A DNA stretch of 64,000 nucleotides from Variovorax sp. MHTC-1 (lineage in GTDB: Bacteria > Pseudomonadota > Gammaproteobacteria > Burkholderiales > Burkholderiaceae_C), in contig NZ_RWKI01000001.1 in assembly GCF_003984645.1 (NCBI RefSeq), positions 248,001 through 312,000 on the forward strand, read 5' to 3'. Below the pieces are notes generated by a model. That model was not told the origin of the DNA and searched no databases. It saw nothing but the letters and a program-made list of their open reading frames with translations. Below, piece after piece: positions 25,869 to 34,016 of the stretch. Each line of letters opens with the position of its first letter. The first letter of the stretch is position 1. Both the position numbers and the translations under genes were made by a program.

Positions 25869-26935
25869 AGGCGCTTCGCATCCATGCCGGCCCGCTCGCG
25901 CGCGAACACATCGGCCGGCACGGCCTGCGCCCGCAGGACGTACGCATCGTTCCCGGCGCGGCCGGCGGCCCCAAGGGCCTGATCCTCGGGCCCATCGACC
26001 GCTTCCTGTTCGGCGAATGGCTGCCGCAGTCGACGCAGCCCATCGACCTGGTGGGCGCCTCGATCGGCGCCTGGCGGCTCGCCAACGCCTGCCTCGACAA
26101 TCCGAAGACTGCTTTCGAGCAGTTCGAGCACGGCTACATCCATCAGCATTTCGACGTGCCGCCGGGCCAGAAGCGCATGACGGCGAAGCAGGTCAGCGCG
26201 CAGTTCGGCGAAGGGCTGCGCGACTTCTACGGCGGCCGCGCGCCCGAGGTGCTGCGCCATTCGCGCTACCGGCTGCATGTGATCACCTCGCGCGGGCGCC
26301 ACATCCTCGGGCGCGAGGGCAGGGCACGCACGCCGGTCGGCTACCTGGGGGCTTTCATCACCAACAGCGTGCACCGCAAGAGCCTGGGCGCCTGGCTCGA
26401 GCGCGTGGTGTTCTCCAGCGCCGGTGCGGCGCTGCCTTTCGGCACGCTGGACTTCCGTACGCGGCAGGTCGAGCTCACGGAAGCCAACTTCGAGCCCGCG
26501 CTGCAGGCCTCGTGCTCGATCCCCTTCATGCTGGAGGCGGTGCACGATATTCCCGGCGCGCCGCCCGGCGCCTACTGGGACGGCGGCATCACCGACTACC
26601 ACCTGCACCTGAACTACGCCAACACCGACGGCGTCGTGCTGTATCCGCACTTCCAGAAGGCGGTGGTGCCGGGCTGGCTCGACAAGGGACTGAAGTGGCG
26701 CCACAAGCCCACGCATTTTCTGGACCGCACGGTGGTGCTGGCGCCGGATCCGGAATGGGTGCGCAGCCTGCCGAACGGCAAGCTGCCGGATCGCAGCGAC
26801 TTCGTGCGCTACGGCAAGGATGCGCCGGCGCGCATGAAGGCCTGGCGCACGGCTGCAGATGAAGCGCGCCGGCTGGCGGACGAACTGGCCGAGTGGCTGG
26901 CGCGCGGCGACGCCGGCGAGCTGCTGCCGCTTTGA
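25865..26935 (+). CDS. patatin-like phospholipase family protein
   Basis: A 356-aa protein. The oxyanion-hole region is GAAGGPKGLILG, the nucleophile motif G-x-S-x-G is GASIGAW (about residues 63-69), and the catalytic Asp lies in YWDGGITDYH, giving the Ser-Asp dyad of patatins. No signal peptide is visible. Patatin-like proteins hydrolyse acyl esters of phospholipids or neutral lipids. The gene is translationally coupled to the membrane acyltransferase upstream. The natural substrate is not predictable. Confidence 0.85.
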   Translation: MKALRIHAGPLAREHIGRHGLRPQDVRIVPGAAGGPKGLILGPIDRFLFGEWLPQSTQPIDLVGASIGAWRLANACLDNPKTAFEQFEHGYIHQHFDVPPGQKRMTAKQVSAQFGEGLRDFYGGRAPEVLRHSRYRLHVITSRGRHILGREGRARTPVGYLGAFITNSVHRKSLGAWLERVVFSSAGAALPFGTLDFRTRQVELTEANFEPALQASCSIPFMLEAVHDIPGAPPGAYWDGGITDYHLHLNYANTDGVVLYPHFQKAVVPGWLDKGLKWRHKPTHFLDRTVVLAPDPEWVRSLPNGKLPDRSDFVRYGKDAPARMKAWRTAADEARRLADELAEWLARGDAGELLPL

Positions 26936-26943
26936 GCCCCGGG

Positions 26944-27015
26944 GGGCCCTGTCGACGCTACATCCAGCCCCTTGGCTGGGCAACGCGATCCCCGCGAATA
27001 GCGTCAACAGGCCCT
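26944..27015. repeat. nested inverted-repeat element
   Basis: Arms GGCCCTGTCGACGCTA (26945-26960) and TAGCGTCAACAGGCCC (26999-27014) pair at 14 of 16 positions. Between them is a perfect 6-bp hairpin CCAGCC / GGCTGG with a 4-base loop (26964-26979). The core GGGCCTGTTGAC is shared with the palindrome at 55021-55046, suggesting a dispersed repeat family. It fills most of the gap between the patatin and DUF3185 genes. Confidence 0.6.
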
Positions 27016-27049
27016 AAAGTCGGGCCTGAATCAATTTCGGAGGACCTCC

Positions 27050-27271
27050 ATGAACGCAACCCGCATCGTCGGCATCATCCTGATCGTGGCCGGCATCGCC
27101 GCCCTCGGTCTGGGCGGTTTCAGTTTCACCAAGGAGACCCATCAGGCCAAGATCGGGCCGATCGAGCTGTCGGTGAAGGAAAAGCAGGACGTCAACTTCC
27201 CGGCCTGGGCCGGCGTGGCCGCGATCGTGGTGGGCGGGGCGTTGCTGGTGTTCGGCGGCAAGAAGGGCTGA
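27050..27271 (+). CDS. DUF3185-family small membrane protein
   Basis: A 73-aa protein with two hydrophobic helices (about residues 5-26 and 50-68) joined by a polar loop, ending in GGKKG. The first helix IVGIILIVAGIAALGLGGFSF and the loop GPIELSVKEKQ are typical of DUF3185. GGAGGA lies 7-8 bases before the ATG. Function is unknown; it is probably an inner-membrane protein. The gene ends 4 bases from the convergent nitrile hydratase accessory gene with no terminator visible between them. Confidence 0.85.
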   Translation: MNATRIVGIILIVAGIAALGLGGFSFTKETHQAKIGPIELSVKEKQDVNFPAWAGVAAIVVGGALLVFGGKKG

Positions 27272-27275
27272 GCCC

Positions 27276-27644
27276 TCAGCCGAAATCCTGCTCGCGCAGC
27301 TCGATCGCCCGCCCATGCGGCGTGCGGTCCGCCGCGCGGTCCCAGGCTCGCTGGTAGCGCGTCAGTTCATCGACGGAACTTGCGCCTTTGCGAGCCACCA
27401 GCGTCTCCAGCGCGGCGAGCCAATGACGATAGTAGGTGTCGCCGAGGTCGGCATCGCCGGCCCCCTGGGCAGCGCCGATCTGCGCTGCCAGCGCTTCGGC
27501 CCATTCGGGCCAGGTGAAGAGCCCGCGCTGGTGCAGCGAGACGGCCAGCGCAAAGGCATGCGCCTCCCATGGTTCGCGAAACACCGGCTCGGCGCCGTCG
27601 ATGGGCATGCCGGGCAGCAGCGGCAGCGTGGTCGAGTCAGTCAT
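27276..27644 (-). CDS. nitrile hydratase accessory/activator protein
   Basis: A 122-aa protein related to the beta-subunit N-terminal region, as in P14K/NhlE-type activators that deliver cobalt or self-subunit-swap with the alpha subunit. Motifs include PVFREPWEAHAFALAVSLHQ and FTWPEWAEAL. It is the third gene after the alpha and beta subunits, the usual order in cobalt-type operons. Without such a protein, most cobalt enzymes stay poorly loaded with metal. The distance from the beta stop is 55 bases. Confidence 0.9.
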   Translation of the reverse strand: MTDSTTLPLLPGMPIDGAEPVFREPWEAHAFALAVSLHQRGLFTWPEWAEALAAQIGAAQGAGDADLGDTYYRHWLAALETLVARKGASSVDELTRYQRAWDRAADRTPHGRAIELREQDFG

Positions 27645-27699
27645 TGGGCAACCTCCGCGCTACGCGCTTCGGTATTCGCCTTCGGAACGGCCGGGCGGC

Positions 27700-28362
27700 T
27701 CATGCGGCCTCCGTCAGGTAGCTTTCCCAGGCGTCCACCGACACGCGCAGTCCGGGTTCGGCCTCGGCGCCCCACAAGTCCACGCCGTCGAAGACCACCG
27801 TGTAGAGCCATTGCGGCTGCTCGCCCAGGCCCTGCGCGTGCGTGTCGGCGAACACGTGCATGCCGTGCAGGTGCTCGATGGTGCCGAGCTTGCCTTGCAC
27901 ATAGCCGGGCAGACGCGTGTGGTGCTCGACCTGTTCTGCGCGCGTGCGCACCTTCTGGCCGATGGCGAAGCGAGCGGGTGCAGTCGGGGAGCGTTCGGTT
28001 GCGGAGCCCTTGGCCAGGGCGGCGGGCACGTCGGCAGCGTGGAGCACGCGACGGACGGGCACGGGCGCATGCAGCATCCGGCCGGCGGCGATCTCGTCGG
28101 GCAGGACTTGCGAACGCTCGGCCATGAGCTTCTCGAGCGCTTCGAGCCAGATCTGGTAGTAGCTCAGCCGCGCGTAGGCCGGCAGGGTTTCGCGTGCGCT
28201 GCGGCTGGCGTCGATGTTCCAGGAGCCGGTGGCGCCCATCGCGAGCGTCAGGGCCAGCGCGCGCGGCTCCCAGCCGGCATGGAAAAGCTCGTCCTCGGGC
28301 TCGGGCACGATCGCGCCGGCCACCTCGCGTCCGCCGAGATCGGCATGCGTGGTGTACGTCAT
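27700..28362 (-). CDS. nthB: nitrile hydratase beta subunit
   Basis: A 220-aa subunit that begins [20 protein letters not shown], close to the usual MNGIHDMGG-type start. The N-terminal helical region is followed by a C-terminal SH3-like barrel ([43 protein letters not shown]), as expected. It pairs with the alpha subunit to hydrate nitriles to amides in the cytoplasm. The start overlaps the alpha stop by 4 bases. No sign of decay. Confidence 0.93.
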   Translation of the reverse strand: MTYTTHADLGGREVAGAIVPEPEDELFHAGWEPRALALTLAMGATGSWNIDASRSARETLPAYARLSYYQIWLEALEKLMAERSQVLPDEIAAGRMLHAPVPVRRVLHAADVPAALAKGSATERSPTAPARFAIGQKVRTRAEQVEHHTRLPGYVQGKLGTIEHLHGMHVFADTHAQGLGEQPQWLYTVVFDGVDLWGAEAEPGLRVSVDAWESYLTEAA

Positions 28363-28976
28363 GGTGCGGTCTCGGGACTGCGGGCCAGGCCGGTGCCGAT
28401 CATCGAATCGCGCGTCACCAGATCGGCCAGTGCCTCTTCGCTCCAGTCTTCGGTGCCGGCCGGCCGTTGCGGAATGACCAGGTAGCGCACCTCGGCCGTC
28501 GAGTCCCACACGCGGATCGCGGTGGTGGCGGACAGCTTCACGCCGAACTCGGCCAGCACGCCGCGCGGATCTTTCACCGCGCGCGATCGGTAGGGCGCGC
28601 TCTTGTACCAGGTGGGCGGCAGGCCCAGCACCGGCCAGGGGTAGCAGCTGCACAGCGTGCAGACCACCATGTGGTGCTGCGTGTCGGTGTTGGCCACTGC
28701 GGCCATGTGCTCGCCCTGGCGGCCGGTGTAGCCCAGCGAGGCGATCGCCGCGGTGGCGTCCTTCAGCAGCCAGTCGCGAAAGGCGGGGTCGGTCCAGGCC
28801 TTCGCAACGACGCGGGCACCGTTGCGCGGACCGATCTTCGTCTGGTAGGTATCGATGAGCACGTCGAGCGCGGCCGGGTCGATGTAGCCCTTCTGCGTCA
28901 ACACGGTTTCGAGTGCGCGCACGCGCAGGTCCATCTCGCTGAGTTCACTGTGGTCGTGGTCGTGGTCGTGTGCCAT
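28359..28976 (-). CDS. nthA: cobalt-type nitrile hydratase alpha subunit
   Basis: A 205-aa catalytic subunit. The metal-binding claw is CTLCSC (C106, C109, S110, C111); Thr rather than Ser after the first Cys marks the cobalt-type enzyme in this family. The two later Cys are normally oxidised to sulfinic and sulfenic acids. The N-terminus is unusual: [16 protein letters not shown] carries a His-Asp repeat that could bind metal. It is the first gene of the alpha-beta-activator operon and is divergent from a TctC-type binding protein, with 85 bases between. Reaction: nitrile + water to amide. Confidence 0.95.
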   Translation of the reverse strand: MAHDHDHDHSELSEMDLRVRALETVLTQKGYIDPAALDVLIDTYQTKIGPRNGARVVAKAWTDPAFRDWLLKDATAAIASLGYTGRQGEHMAAVANTDTQHHMVVCTLCSCYPWPVLGLPPTWYKSAPYRSRAVKDPRGVLAEFGVKLSATTAIRVWDSTAEVRYLVIPQRPAGTEDWSEEALADLVTRDSMIGTGLARSPETAP

Positions 28977-29061
28977 GCGCGGATGCTAGCGCGAAGGGCA
29001 AACCCTGAGGGGCGTTGCCGTGGCGTCCTTCCAGAATCGTCGCTCCACTGGAGACCCTTTC

Positions 29062-30048
29062 ATGCCGCAAGCCTCTTTGTCCCGCCGCGCCTTCAACCTG
29101 TGGTCCGCTGCGGCTGCGGCCTCGGTCGCGGCGCCTTCTTTCGCGCAGGCCACCTGGCCGAACAAGCCGATCCGCATCATCGTGCCGTACACGCCCGGCG
29201 GTTTCACCGACCAGATGGCGCGGCTGGTGCAGCCGGGTCTTTCGGCACGACTGGGCCAGCCCGTGCTGATCGAGAACAAGCCCGGCGCCAACAGCCTGAT
29301 CGGCGTCGATGCGATCGCGAAAGCGCCGCCCGACGGCAGCACCTTCGGCGTCGTCATCGCGGCCTATGCGGCCAACACCACGCTCTACCCGAAGCTGCCC
29401 TACGACCCGAAGAAGGACCTGACAGGCGTTTCGCTGATGGGCGTCTCGCCGCTGCTCGCGGCAGTCAACAACGACGCGCCCTTCAAGACGGCGAAGGAGC
29501 TGATCGACTATGCGCGCGCGAACCCGGGCAAGGTCAGCTTCGGCTCCTCGGGCAATGGCTCGGCCGCGCACCTGACCAGCGAGCTGTGGAAATCGCTGAC
29601 CAAGACCTACATGATCCACATCCCGTACCGCGGCGCGGTACCGGCGCTGACCGACCTGATGGGCGGGCAGATCCAGCTCTTTTTCGATGCGCCGACGGGA
29701 CTCATCAACCAGGGCAAGGCCGGCAAGGTCCGGCTGATCGGGGTGGCCAGCGAGCGCCGCCTGCCCGCGGTGCCGGACGTGCCCACCTTCATCGAACAAG
29801 GCTTCGCGGGCTTCACCGGCAGCACCTGGGCCGGCCTGCTGGCGCCGGCGGGCACGCCGCGAGAGATCGTCAAGCGCATGTCGGACGAGGTGGCGCGCAT
29901 CATCAAGAGCGACGAGACCCGCGCCAGGCTCGATGCGATGGGCACTTTTCCGGCCGGCAGCACGCCCGAGGAGTTCGATGCCTTCATCGATGCGGAGACG
30001 GCCAAGTGGGCGCGGGTGATCAGGACTGCGGGCGTGAAGGCCGAGTGA
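29062..30048 (+). CDS. TctC/Bug-type tripartite transporter substrate-binding protein
   Basis: A 328-aa exported binding protein. The signal peptide has a twin-Arg-like SRRAFNLW followed by an Ala-rich core and cleavage around SFAQA. Mature motifs WPNKPIRIIVPYTPGGFTD and SSGNGSAAHL are classic for the Bug family, very numerous in Burkholderiales. They bind carboxylates, amides or aromatics for uptake; many are orphans without TctAB, as here. The ATG at 29062 is preferred over 29020. Divergence from nitrile hydratase suggests that it may bind a nitrile, amide or acid of that pathway, which is inference. Confidence 0.9.
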   Translation: MPQASLSRRAFNLWSAAAAASVAAPSFAQATWPNKPIRIIVPYTPGGFTDQMARLVQPGLSARLGQPVLIENKPGANSLIGVDAIAKAPPDGSTFGVVIAAYAANTTLYPKLPYDPKKDLTGVSLMGVSPLLAAVNNDAPFKTAKELIDYARANPGKVSFGSSGNGSAAHLTSELWKSLTKTYMIHIPYRGAVPALTDLMGGQIQLFFDAPTGLINQGKAGKVRLIGVASERRLPAVPDVPTFIEQGFAGFTGSTWAGLLAPAGTPREIVKRMSDEVARIIKSDETRARLDAMGTFPAGSTPEEFDAFIDAETAKWARVIRTAGVKAE

Positions 30049-30051
30049 TCA

Positions 30052-30921
30052 TCAGGCCCAGCCTGCAACGGCCGCCGCCACCGAGGCCAGCGCCGCATTG
30101 CGCGCCGCCGGCGCCGCCGCCGTCTCCGTGAGATAGACCGACAGCAGGATCGGCGCACGCCCCGGCGGCCGCAGGATGGCAATGTCGTTGGTCGTGCCGT
30201 TCTGGCCCGAGCCCGTCCTGTCGCCCACCTTCCAGTCCGCCGGAAGCCCGGCGCGGATGCGCTCGTCGCCGGTCTTGTTGCCGTCCAGCCATTGCAGCAA
30301 CTGCGCACGCGAGGGCTGCGTGAGGATGTCGCCCAAGAGAATCTTTTGCATGCTGCGGCTCATCGCGGCCGGCGTGGTGGTGTCGCGCAGATCGCCGGGC
30401 CGGGCCTCGTTGAGCGCCGTTTCGAAGCGGTCGAGCCGTGTCTTCGCATCGCCGATCGAACGCATGAAGGCGGTCAGGCCCTTCGGTCCGCCGAAGCTCT
30501 GGAGCAGCAGGTTGGCGGCCGTGTTGTCGCTCAGGGTGAGCGTCGCTTCGCACAGCTGCGCGACTGTCATGCCGGTGCCGTCGGCGTGTTTTTCCGTCAC
30601 CGGCGAATGGGTGACCAAGTCGCGCGGGCCGTAGACCACGCGACGTTCCAGCCTCTCCTTGCGCTGGTCCACGCGCGCCAGCACGAAGGCGGCGGCCAGG
30701 AACTTGAAGGTGCTGCACAGCGGGAAGCGTTCGTCCTCGCGGTGCCCGGCGCGCCGGCCGTTGCCGGTGTCGAGCACGCCGACGCCGAGCCGGCCGCCGC
30801 TGGCTTTCTCGATGTCTGCCAGCTGCTTGGAAAGGGCGCTGGCCTCTTCGGCCCGGATGCCGAAGGATGTGGCGGCCAGCGAGACGAAAAGGGTGCTTGT
30901 GAATTGCCGTCGATGAATCAT
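30052..30921 (-). CDS. class A beta-lactamase
   Basis: A 289-aa enzyme. Motifs in order: STFK with the nucleophile Ser at residue 70 and Lys 73, SDN at 131-133, the omega-loop Glu in FETALNEA (E167), and RTG at 235-237 where most class A enzymes have KTG. The signal peptide MIHRRQFTSTLF carries an RR-x-F motif compatible with Tat export, as in Burkholderia PenA. A Cys precedes the nucleophile (LCSTFK), as in PenA and KPC, but the partner Cys is absent. AGGAG lies 7 bases before the ATG. It is divergent from ampR, so inducible expression is expected. Confidence 0.93.
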   Translation of the reverse strand: MIHRRQFTSTLFVSLAATSFGIRAEEASALSKQLADIEKASGGRLGVGVLDTGNGRRAGHREDERFPLCSTFKFLAAAFVLARVDQRKERLERRVVYGPRDLVTHSPVTEKHADGTGMTVAQLCEATLTLSDNTAANLLLQSFGGPKGLTAFMRSIGDAKTRLDRFETALNEARPGDLRDTTTPAAMSRSMQKILLGDILTQPSRAQLLQWLDGNKTGDERIRAGLPADWKVGDRTGSGQNGTTNDIAILRPPGRAPILLSVYLTETAAAPAARNAALASVAAAVAGWA

Positions 30922-30981
30922 GAGTTGCTCCTGAAAGCGAGCGACTTTCGGCCATCCGCGGCGGCGGCACAAACGATAGTA

Positions 30982-30997
30982 TTTGCTGTCTCGCAAA
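30982..30997. promoter_or_regulatory. inverted repeat in ampR-bla intergenic region, candidate AmpR site
   Basis: TTTGC-N6-GCAAA (30982-30986 and 30993-30997) is a LysR-type dyad in the 86-base spacer between the divergent genes. It lies just upstream of a TACTAT -10-like box for the beta-lactamase (minus strand), with no good -35 box. This arrangement is expected of an activator-dependent promoter. Confidence 0.55.
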
Positions 30998-31007
30998 AGA
31001 AAATCTT

Positions 31008-31901
31008 ATGGCGCGTACCCATCTTCCACTCAACGCACTGCGCGCCTTCGAATCCTCCGCGCGCCACCTGAGCTTCACGCTCGCTGCCGCCGAGCTGAAC
31101 GTGACGCAGGCCGCGGTCAGCCAGCAGGTCCGCGGCCTCGAAGCGCGGCTCGGCGCGCCGCTGTTCCGGCGCCTACCGCGCGGGCTCGCGCTCAGCGACG
31201 AAGGCCATGCGCTGCTCCCGGTGCTGGCCGATGCCTTCGGGCGCATGGAAGCCGTCGTCCAGCAGTTCGACAACGGCCATTTCTTCGAGGTGCTAACGGT
31301 TGGCGTGGTGGGCACCTTCGCGGTGGGCTGGCTGCTGCCGCGGCTGCGCCTGTTCCAGCAGAGCTGTCCCTTCATCGATCTGCGCCTGATGACGCACAAC
31401 AACGTGGTCGACCTGGCCGGCGAGGGGCTCGATTTCGCAATCCGCTTCGGCGACGGCACCTGGCAGGGGCTGCAGTCCGAGCATCTGCTGGCGGCGCCGC
31501 TCGCGGTGCTGTGCACGCCGGCGATCGCGGCGCGCATCGCGCGGCCGCAGGACCTCGCGCACGAGACCCTGCTGCGCTCCTACCGGCCCGACGATTGGCC
31601 GGGCTGGTTCGCCGCGGCCGGCGTGGCCTGCCCGGCGATTCGCGGGCCGGTGTTCGATTCATCGCGGCTCATGGTCGAGGCCGCGATGCAGGGCGCCGGC
31701 GTGGCGCTGGCGCCGGCCTCGATGTTCGAGCGCGAGCTGGGCGAGGGCCGCCTGGTGCGGCCGCTCGCGACCGAGGTGTTGACGGGAAGCTACTGGCTCA
31801 CGCGGCTCAGGTCGCGCGCACCGAGCCCGGCGATGGACGCCTTTAGCACCTGGCTGCTCGCGCAGACGGGCTACAACGACGCTTCGAGCATCTCGCGGTA
31901 G
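31008..31901 (+). CDS. ampR: AmpR-like LysR-family regulator of beta-lactamase
   Basis: A 297-aa LysR protein whose wording follows enterobacterial AmpR closely from end to end: LPLNALRAFESSARHLSFT at the start, a winged-helix DNA-binding domain up to about residue 65, VVGTFAVGWLLPRLRLFQ, then DLRLMTHNNVVDLAGEGLD, and GSYWLTRLRSRAPSPAM near the end. AmpR senses peptidoglycan fragments from cell-wall recycling (activating anhydro-muropeptides, repressing UDP-MurNAc-pentapeptide) and controls a divergent beta-lactamase. The neighbour is class A, not class C, as in PenR/PenA of Burkholderia. Confidence 0.93.
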   Translation: MARTHLPLNALRAFESSARHLSFTLAAAELNVTQAAVSQQVRGLEARLGAPLFRRLPRGLALSDEGHALLPVLADAFGRMEAVVQQFDNGHFFEVLTVGVVGTFAVGWLLPRLRLFQQSCPFIDLRLMTHNNVVDLAGEGLDFAIRFGDGTWQGLQSEHLLAAPLAVLCTPAIAARIARPQDLAHETLLRSYRPDDWPGWFAAAGVACPAIRGPVFDSSRLMVEAAMQGAGVALAPASMFERELGEGRLVRPLATEVLTGSYWLTRLRSRAPSPAMDAFSTWLLAQTGYNDASSISR

Positions 31902-33007
31902 TCCTCGCGCGTCGCGAGCCGCGGATTGGTCTTGTGGCAGTGGTCGGCCAGCGCGCCATCGATCACCTGCTCGAAGATCGCCGGCGCGACGTCGACCTCG
32001 GCCAGGCCCTTGGGCAGTCCGAGGCGCGCGTTCATGTCGCGGATCGCGACGCCGAGATCGCCCGCCGAATCGAGGTTCATGGCCTGCGCCATGCGCTGCA
32101 GGCGCTGCTCCTTCTGCACCGATTCGGCGCCCGCGTTGAAGCGGATCACGGCCGGCAGGAAGAGGGCGTTGAGCGTGCCGTGGTGCAGGCGCGGATCGAT
32201 GCCGCCCAGGCTGTGGCTCAGCGAATGCACGCAGCCCAGCCCCTTCTGGAAGGCCAGCGCGCCCTGCATCGATGCGCTCATCATGTTGAGGCGCGCCTCG
32301 CGGTCGCTGCCGTCCTTGGTGGCGCGCTCGATGTAGCGCCAGGCGCGCTGCAATCCGTCGAGGCCGATGCCGTCGGCCGGTGGATTGAAGGCGGCCGACA
32401 TGAAGGTCTCCATGCAGTGCGCGATGGCGTCCATGCCGGTCGCGGCGGTGAGCTTCGGCGGCAGGCCCAGCGTGAGCTCGGGATCGCAGATCGCGGCCCT
32501 GGGCATCAGCGACCAGCTGTGGAAGCCGAGCTTGCGATGGTCGTCGACGATCACGATCGCGCCGCGCGCCACCTCGCTGCCGGTGCCGCTGGTGGTGGGC
32601 ACCGCGATGATCGGCGCCACGCGCTCGGTGATCTTCGGCGAGCCGCCTTCGATGGTGGCGTAGGTCTTGAGCGGGCCTTCGTGCGTGGCCGCGATCGCGA
32701 CGCCCTTGGCACAGTCGATGGCCGAGCCGCCGCCGACTGCGATCAGGCCGTCGCAGCGTCCCTCGCGGTACATCGCGGCGGCTGTGCGCACGGCGGCCTC
32801 GGTGGGATTGGACGGGGTCTGGTCGAACACGACGACCGGCAGCTCGCCGAGCGCATCGAGCGCTTTCTGCAGCACGCCGGCCGCGCGCACGCCGGCATCG
32901 GTGACGACCAGCGGACGCGTGATGCCGATGCGCGCGCATTCGCTGCCGAGCAGCTTGACGGCGCCGAACTCGAACTGGATCTGGGTGAGGTATTGGATGA
33001 GGGCCAT
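31871..33007 (-). CDS. iron-containing (group III) alcohol dehydrogenase
   Basis: A 378-aa NAD(P)-dependent enzyme. The nucleotide-binding motif GGGSAIDCAK lies near residue 92, PTTSGTGSEVA follows, and metal ligands are expected in MDAIAHCMETF, GCVHSLSHSLGG and the following HHG. The group includes 1,3-propanediol, lactaldehyde and 4-hydroxybutyrate dehydrogenases and maleylacetate reductases; this one keeps the full set of His ligands, favouring an alcohol dehydrogenase. Its 3' end overlaps that of ampR on the opposite strand by 31 bases. The substrate is not predictable. Confidence 0.9.
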   Translation of the reverse strand: MALIQYLTQIQFEFGAVKLLGSECARIGITRPLVVTDAGVRAAGVLQKALDALGELPVVVFDQTPSNPTEAAVRTAAAMYREGRCDGLIAVGGGSAIDCAKGVAIAATHEGPLKTYATIEGGSPKITERVAPIIAVPTTSGTGSEVARGAIVIVDDHRKLGFHSWSLMPRAAICDPELTLGLPPKLTAATGMDAIAHCMETFMSAAFNPPADGIGLDGLQRAWRYIERATKDGSDREARLNMMSASMQGALAFQKGLGCVHSLSHSLGGIDPRLHHGTLNALFLPAVIRFNAGAESVQKEQRLQRMAQAMNLDSAGDLGVAIRDMNARLGLPKGLAEVDVAPAIFEQVIDGALADHCHKTNPRLATREDYREMLEASL

Positions 33008-33065
33008 GGCGTGTGAACGGTACGATGCGGGCCTTCCAATTTAACAAGCGCCGCCTCTCTTGCCC

Positions 33066-34016
33066 ATGAGCCAAACCCTTGCGCCAGCGCTGACCCCGAA
33101 AATGGCCGGCGTGGTCGACCGGATGGCGCGCGCGCACCAGCCCCCGTTCCACACCTTGACGCCCGCGGAGGCGAAGGCCGCCTACGAGAAGGGCGCCGGC
33201 GTGCTCGAGGTGCCGAAGCCGCAACTCGAACGCGTCGAAGACTTCACGCTGCCTGCGCGCGACGGCCATGCGCTGCCGGCGCGGCTCTATGCGCCCTCGC
33301 GCGCCGTGCTGCCGCTGCTGTTGTTCTTCCACGGCGGCGGCTTCACCGTCGGCAGCATTGCGACCCACGACACGCTGTGCCGCGTGCTGAGCCAGAAGAG
33401 CGGCTCTGCCGTGATCTCGCTCGACTACCGGCTGGCGCCCGAGCACAAGTTCCCGGCGGCCTCGAACGATGCGTGGGATGCGCTGCAGTTCGTCGCCAGG
33501 CAGGCCGGCGAGTTGGGACTCGACGGCACGCGCATCGCGGTCGGCGGCGACAGCGCCGGCGGCACGCTGGCGGCGGTGTGTGCGATCCTCGCACGCGACG
33601 CCGGCTTGCCGCTCGCCTTGCAGATGCTTTTCTATCCGGGCACGACTTCGCACCAGGACACGGCTTCGCACCAGCGCTTCGCGGCCGGCCCGCTGCTCGA
33701 TGAGCCGCTCGTCAGCTGGTTCTTCGCGCAGTACCTGAGCACCCCGGCCGAACGCGAAGACTGGCGCTTTGCGCCGCTCAACGCCGACGACGTGGAGGGC
33801 GTCGCGCCGGCGTGGATCGGCCTGGCCGAATGCGACCCTGTCGTCGATGAGGGCATCGCCTATGCCGACAAGCTGCGCGCGGCGGGCGTCGCGGTCGAGC
33901 TGGAGATCTACCGCGGCGTGATCCACGAATTCGTCAAAATGGGCCGCGCGATTCCCGAGGCGCTGCAGGCGCATGCCGACGCGGCCCGCGCATTGAAAGA
34001 GGCATTGAATCCATGA
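33066..34016 (+). CDS. HSL-family alpha/beta hydrolase (esterase)
   Basis: A 316-aa carboxylesterase of the hormone-sensitive-lipase family. It has the oxyanion motif FFHGGGFTVGS, the nucleophile motif GGDSAGG, the catalytic Asp in AECDPVVDEG and the His in GVIHEF, so the triad is intact. ATG 33066 is chosen; a TTG at 33060 also opens the frame. No signal peptide is visible, so cytoplasmic. It is divergent from the alcohol dehydrogenase and coupled by ATGA to the thioesterase-GNAT fusion. Confidence 0.92.
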   Translation: MSQTLAPALTPKMAGVVDRMARAHQPPFHTLTPAEAKAAYEKGAGVLEVPKPQLERVEDFTLPARDGHALPARLYAPSRAVLPLLLFFHGGGFTVGSIATHDTLCRVLSQKSGSAVISLDYRLAPEHKFPAASNDAWDALQFVARQAGELGLDGTRIAVGGDSAGGTLAAVCAILARDAGLPLALQMLFYPGTTSHQDTASHQRFAAGPLLDEPLVSWFFAQYLSTPAEREDWRFAPLNADDVEGVAPAWIGLAECDPVVDEGIAYADKLRAAGVAVELEIYRGVIHEFVKMGRAIPEALQAHADAARALKEALNP

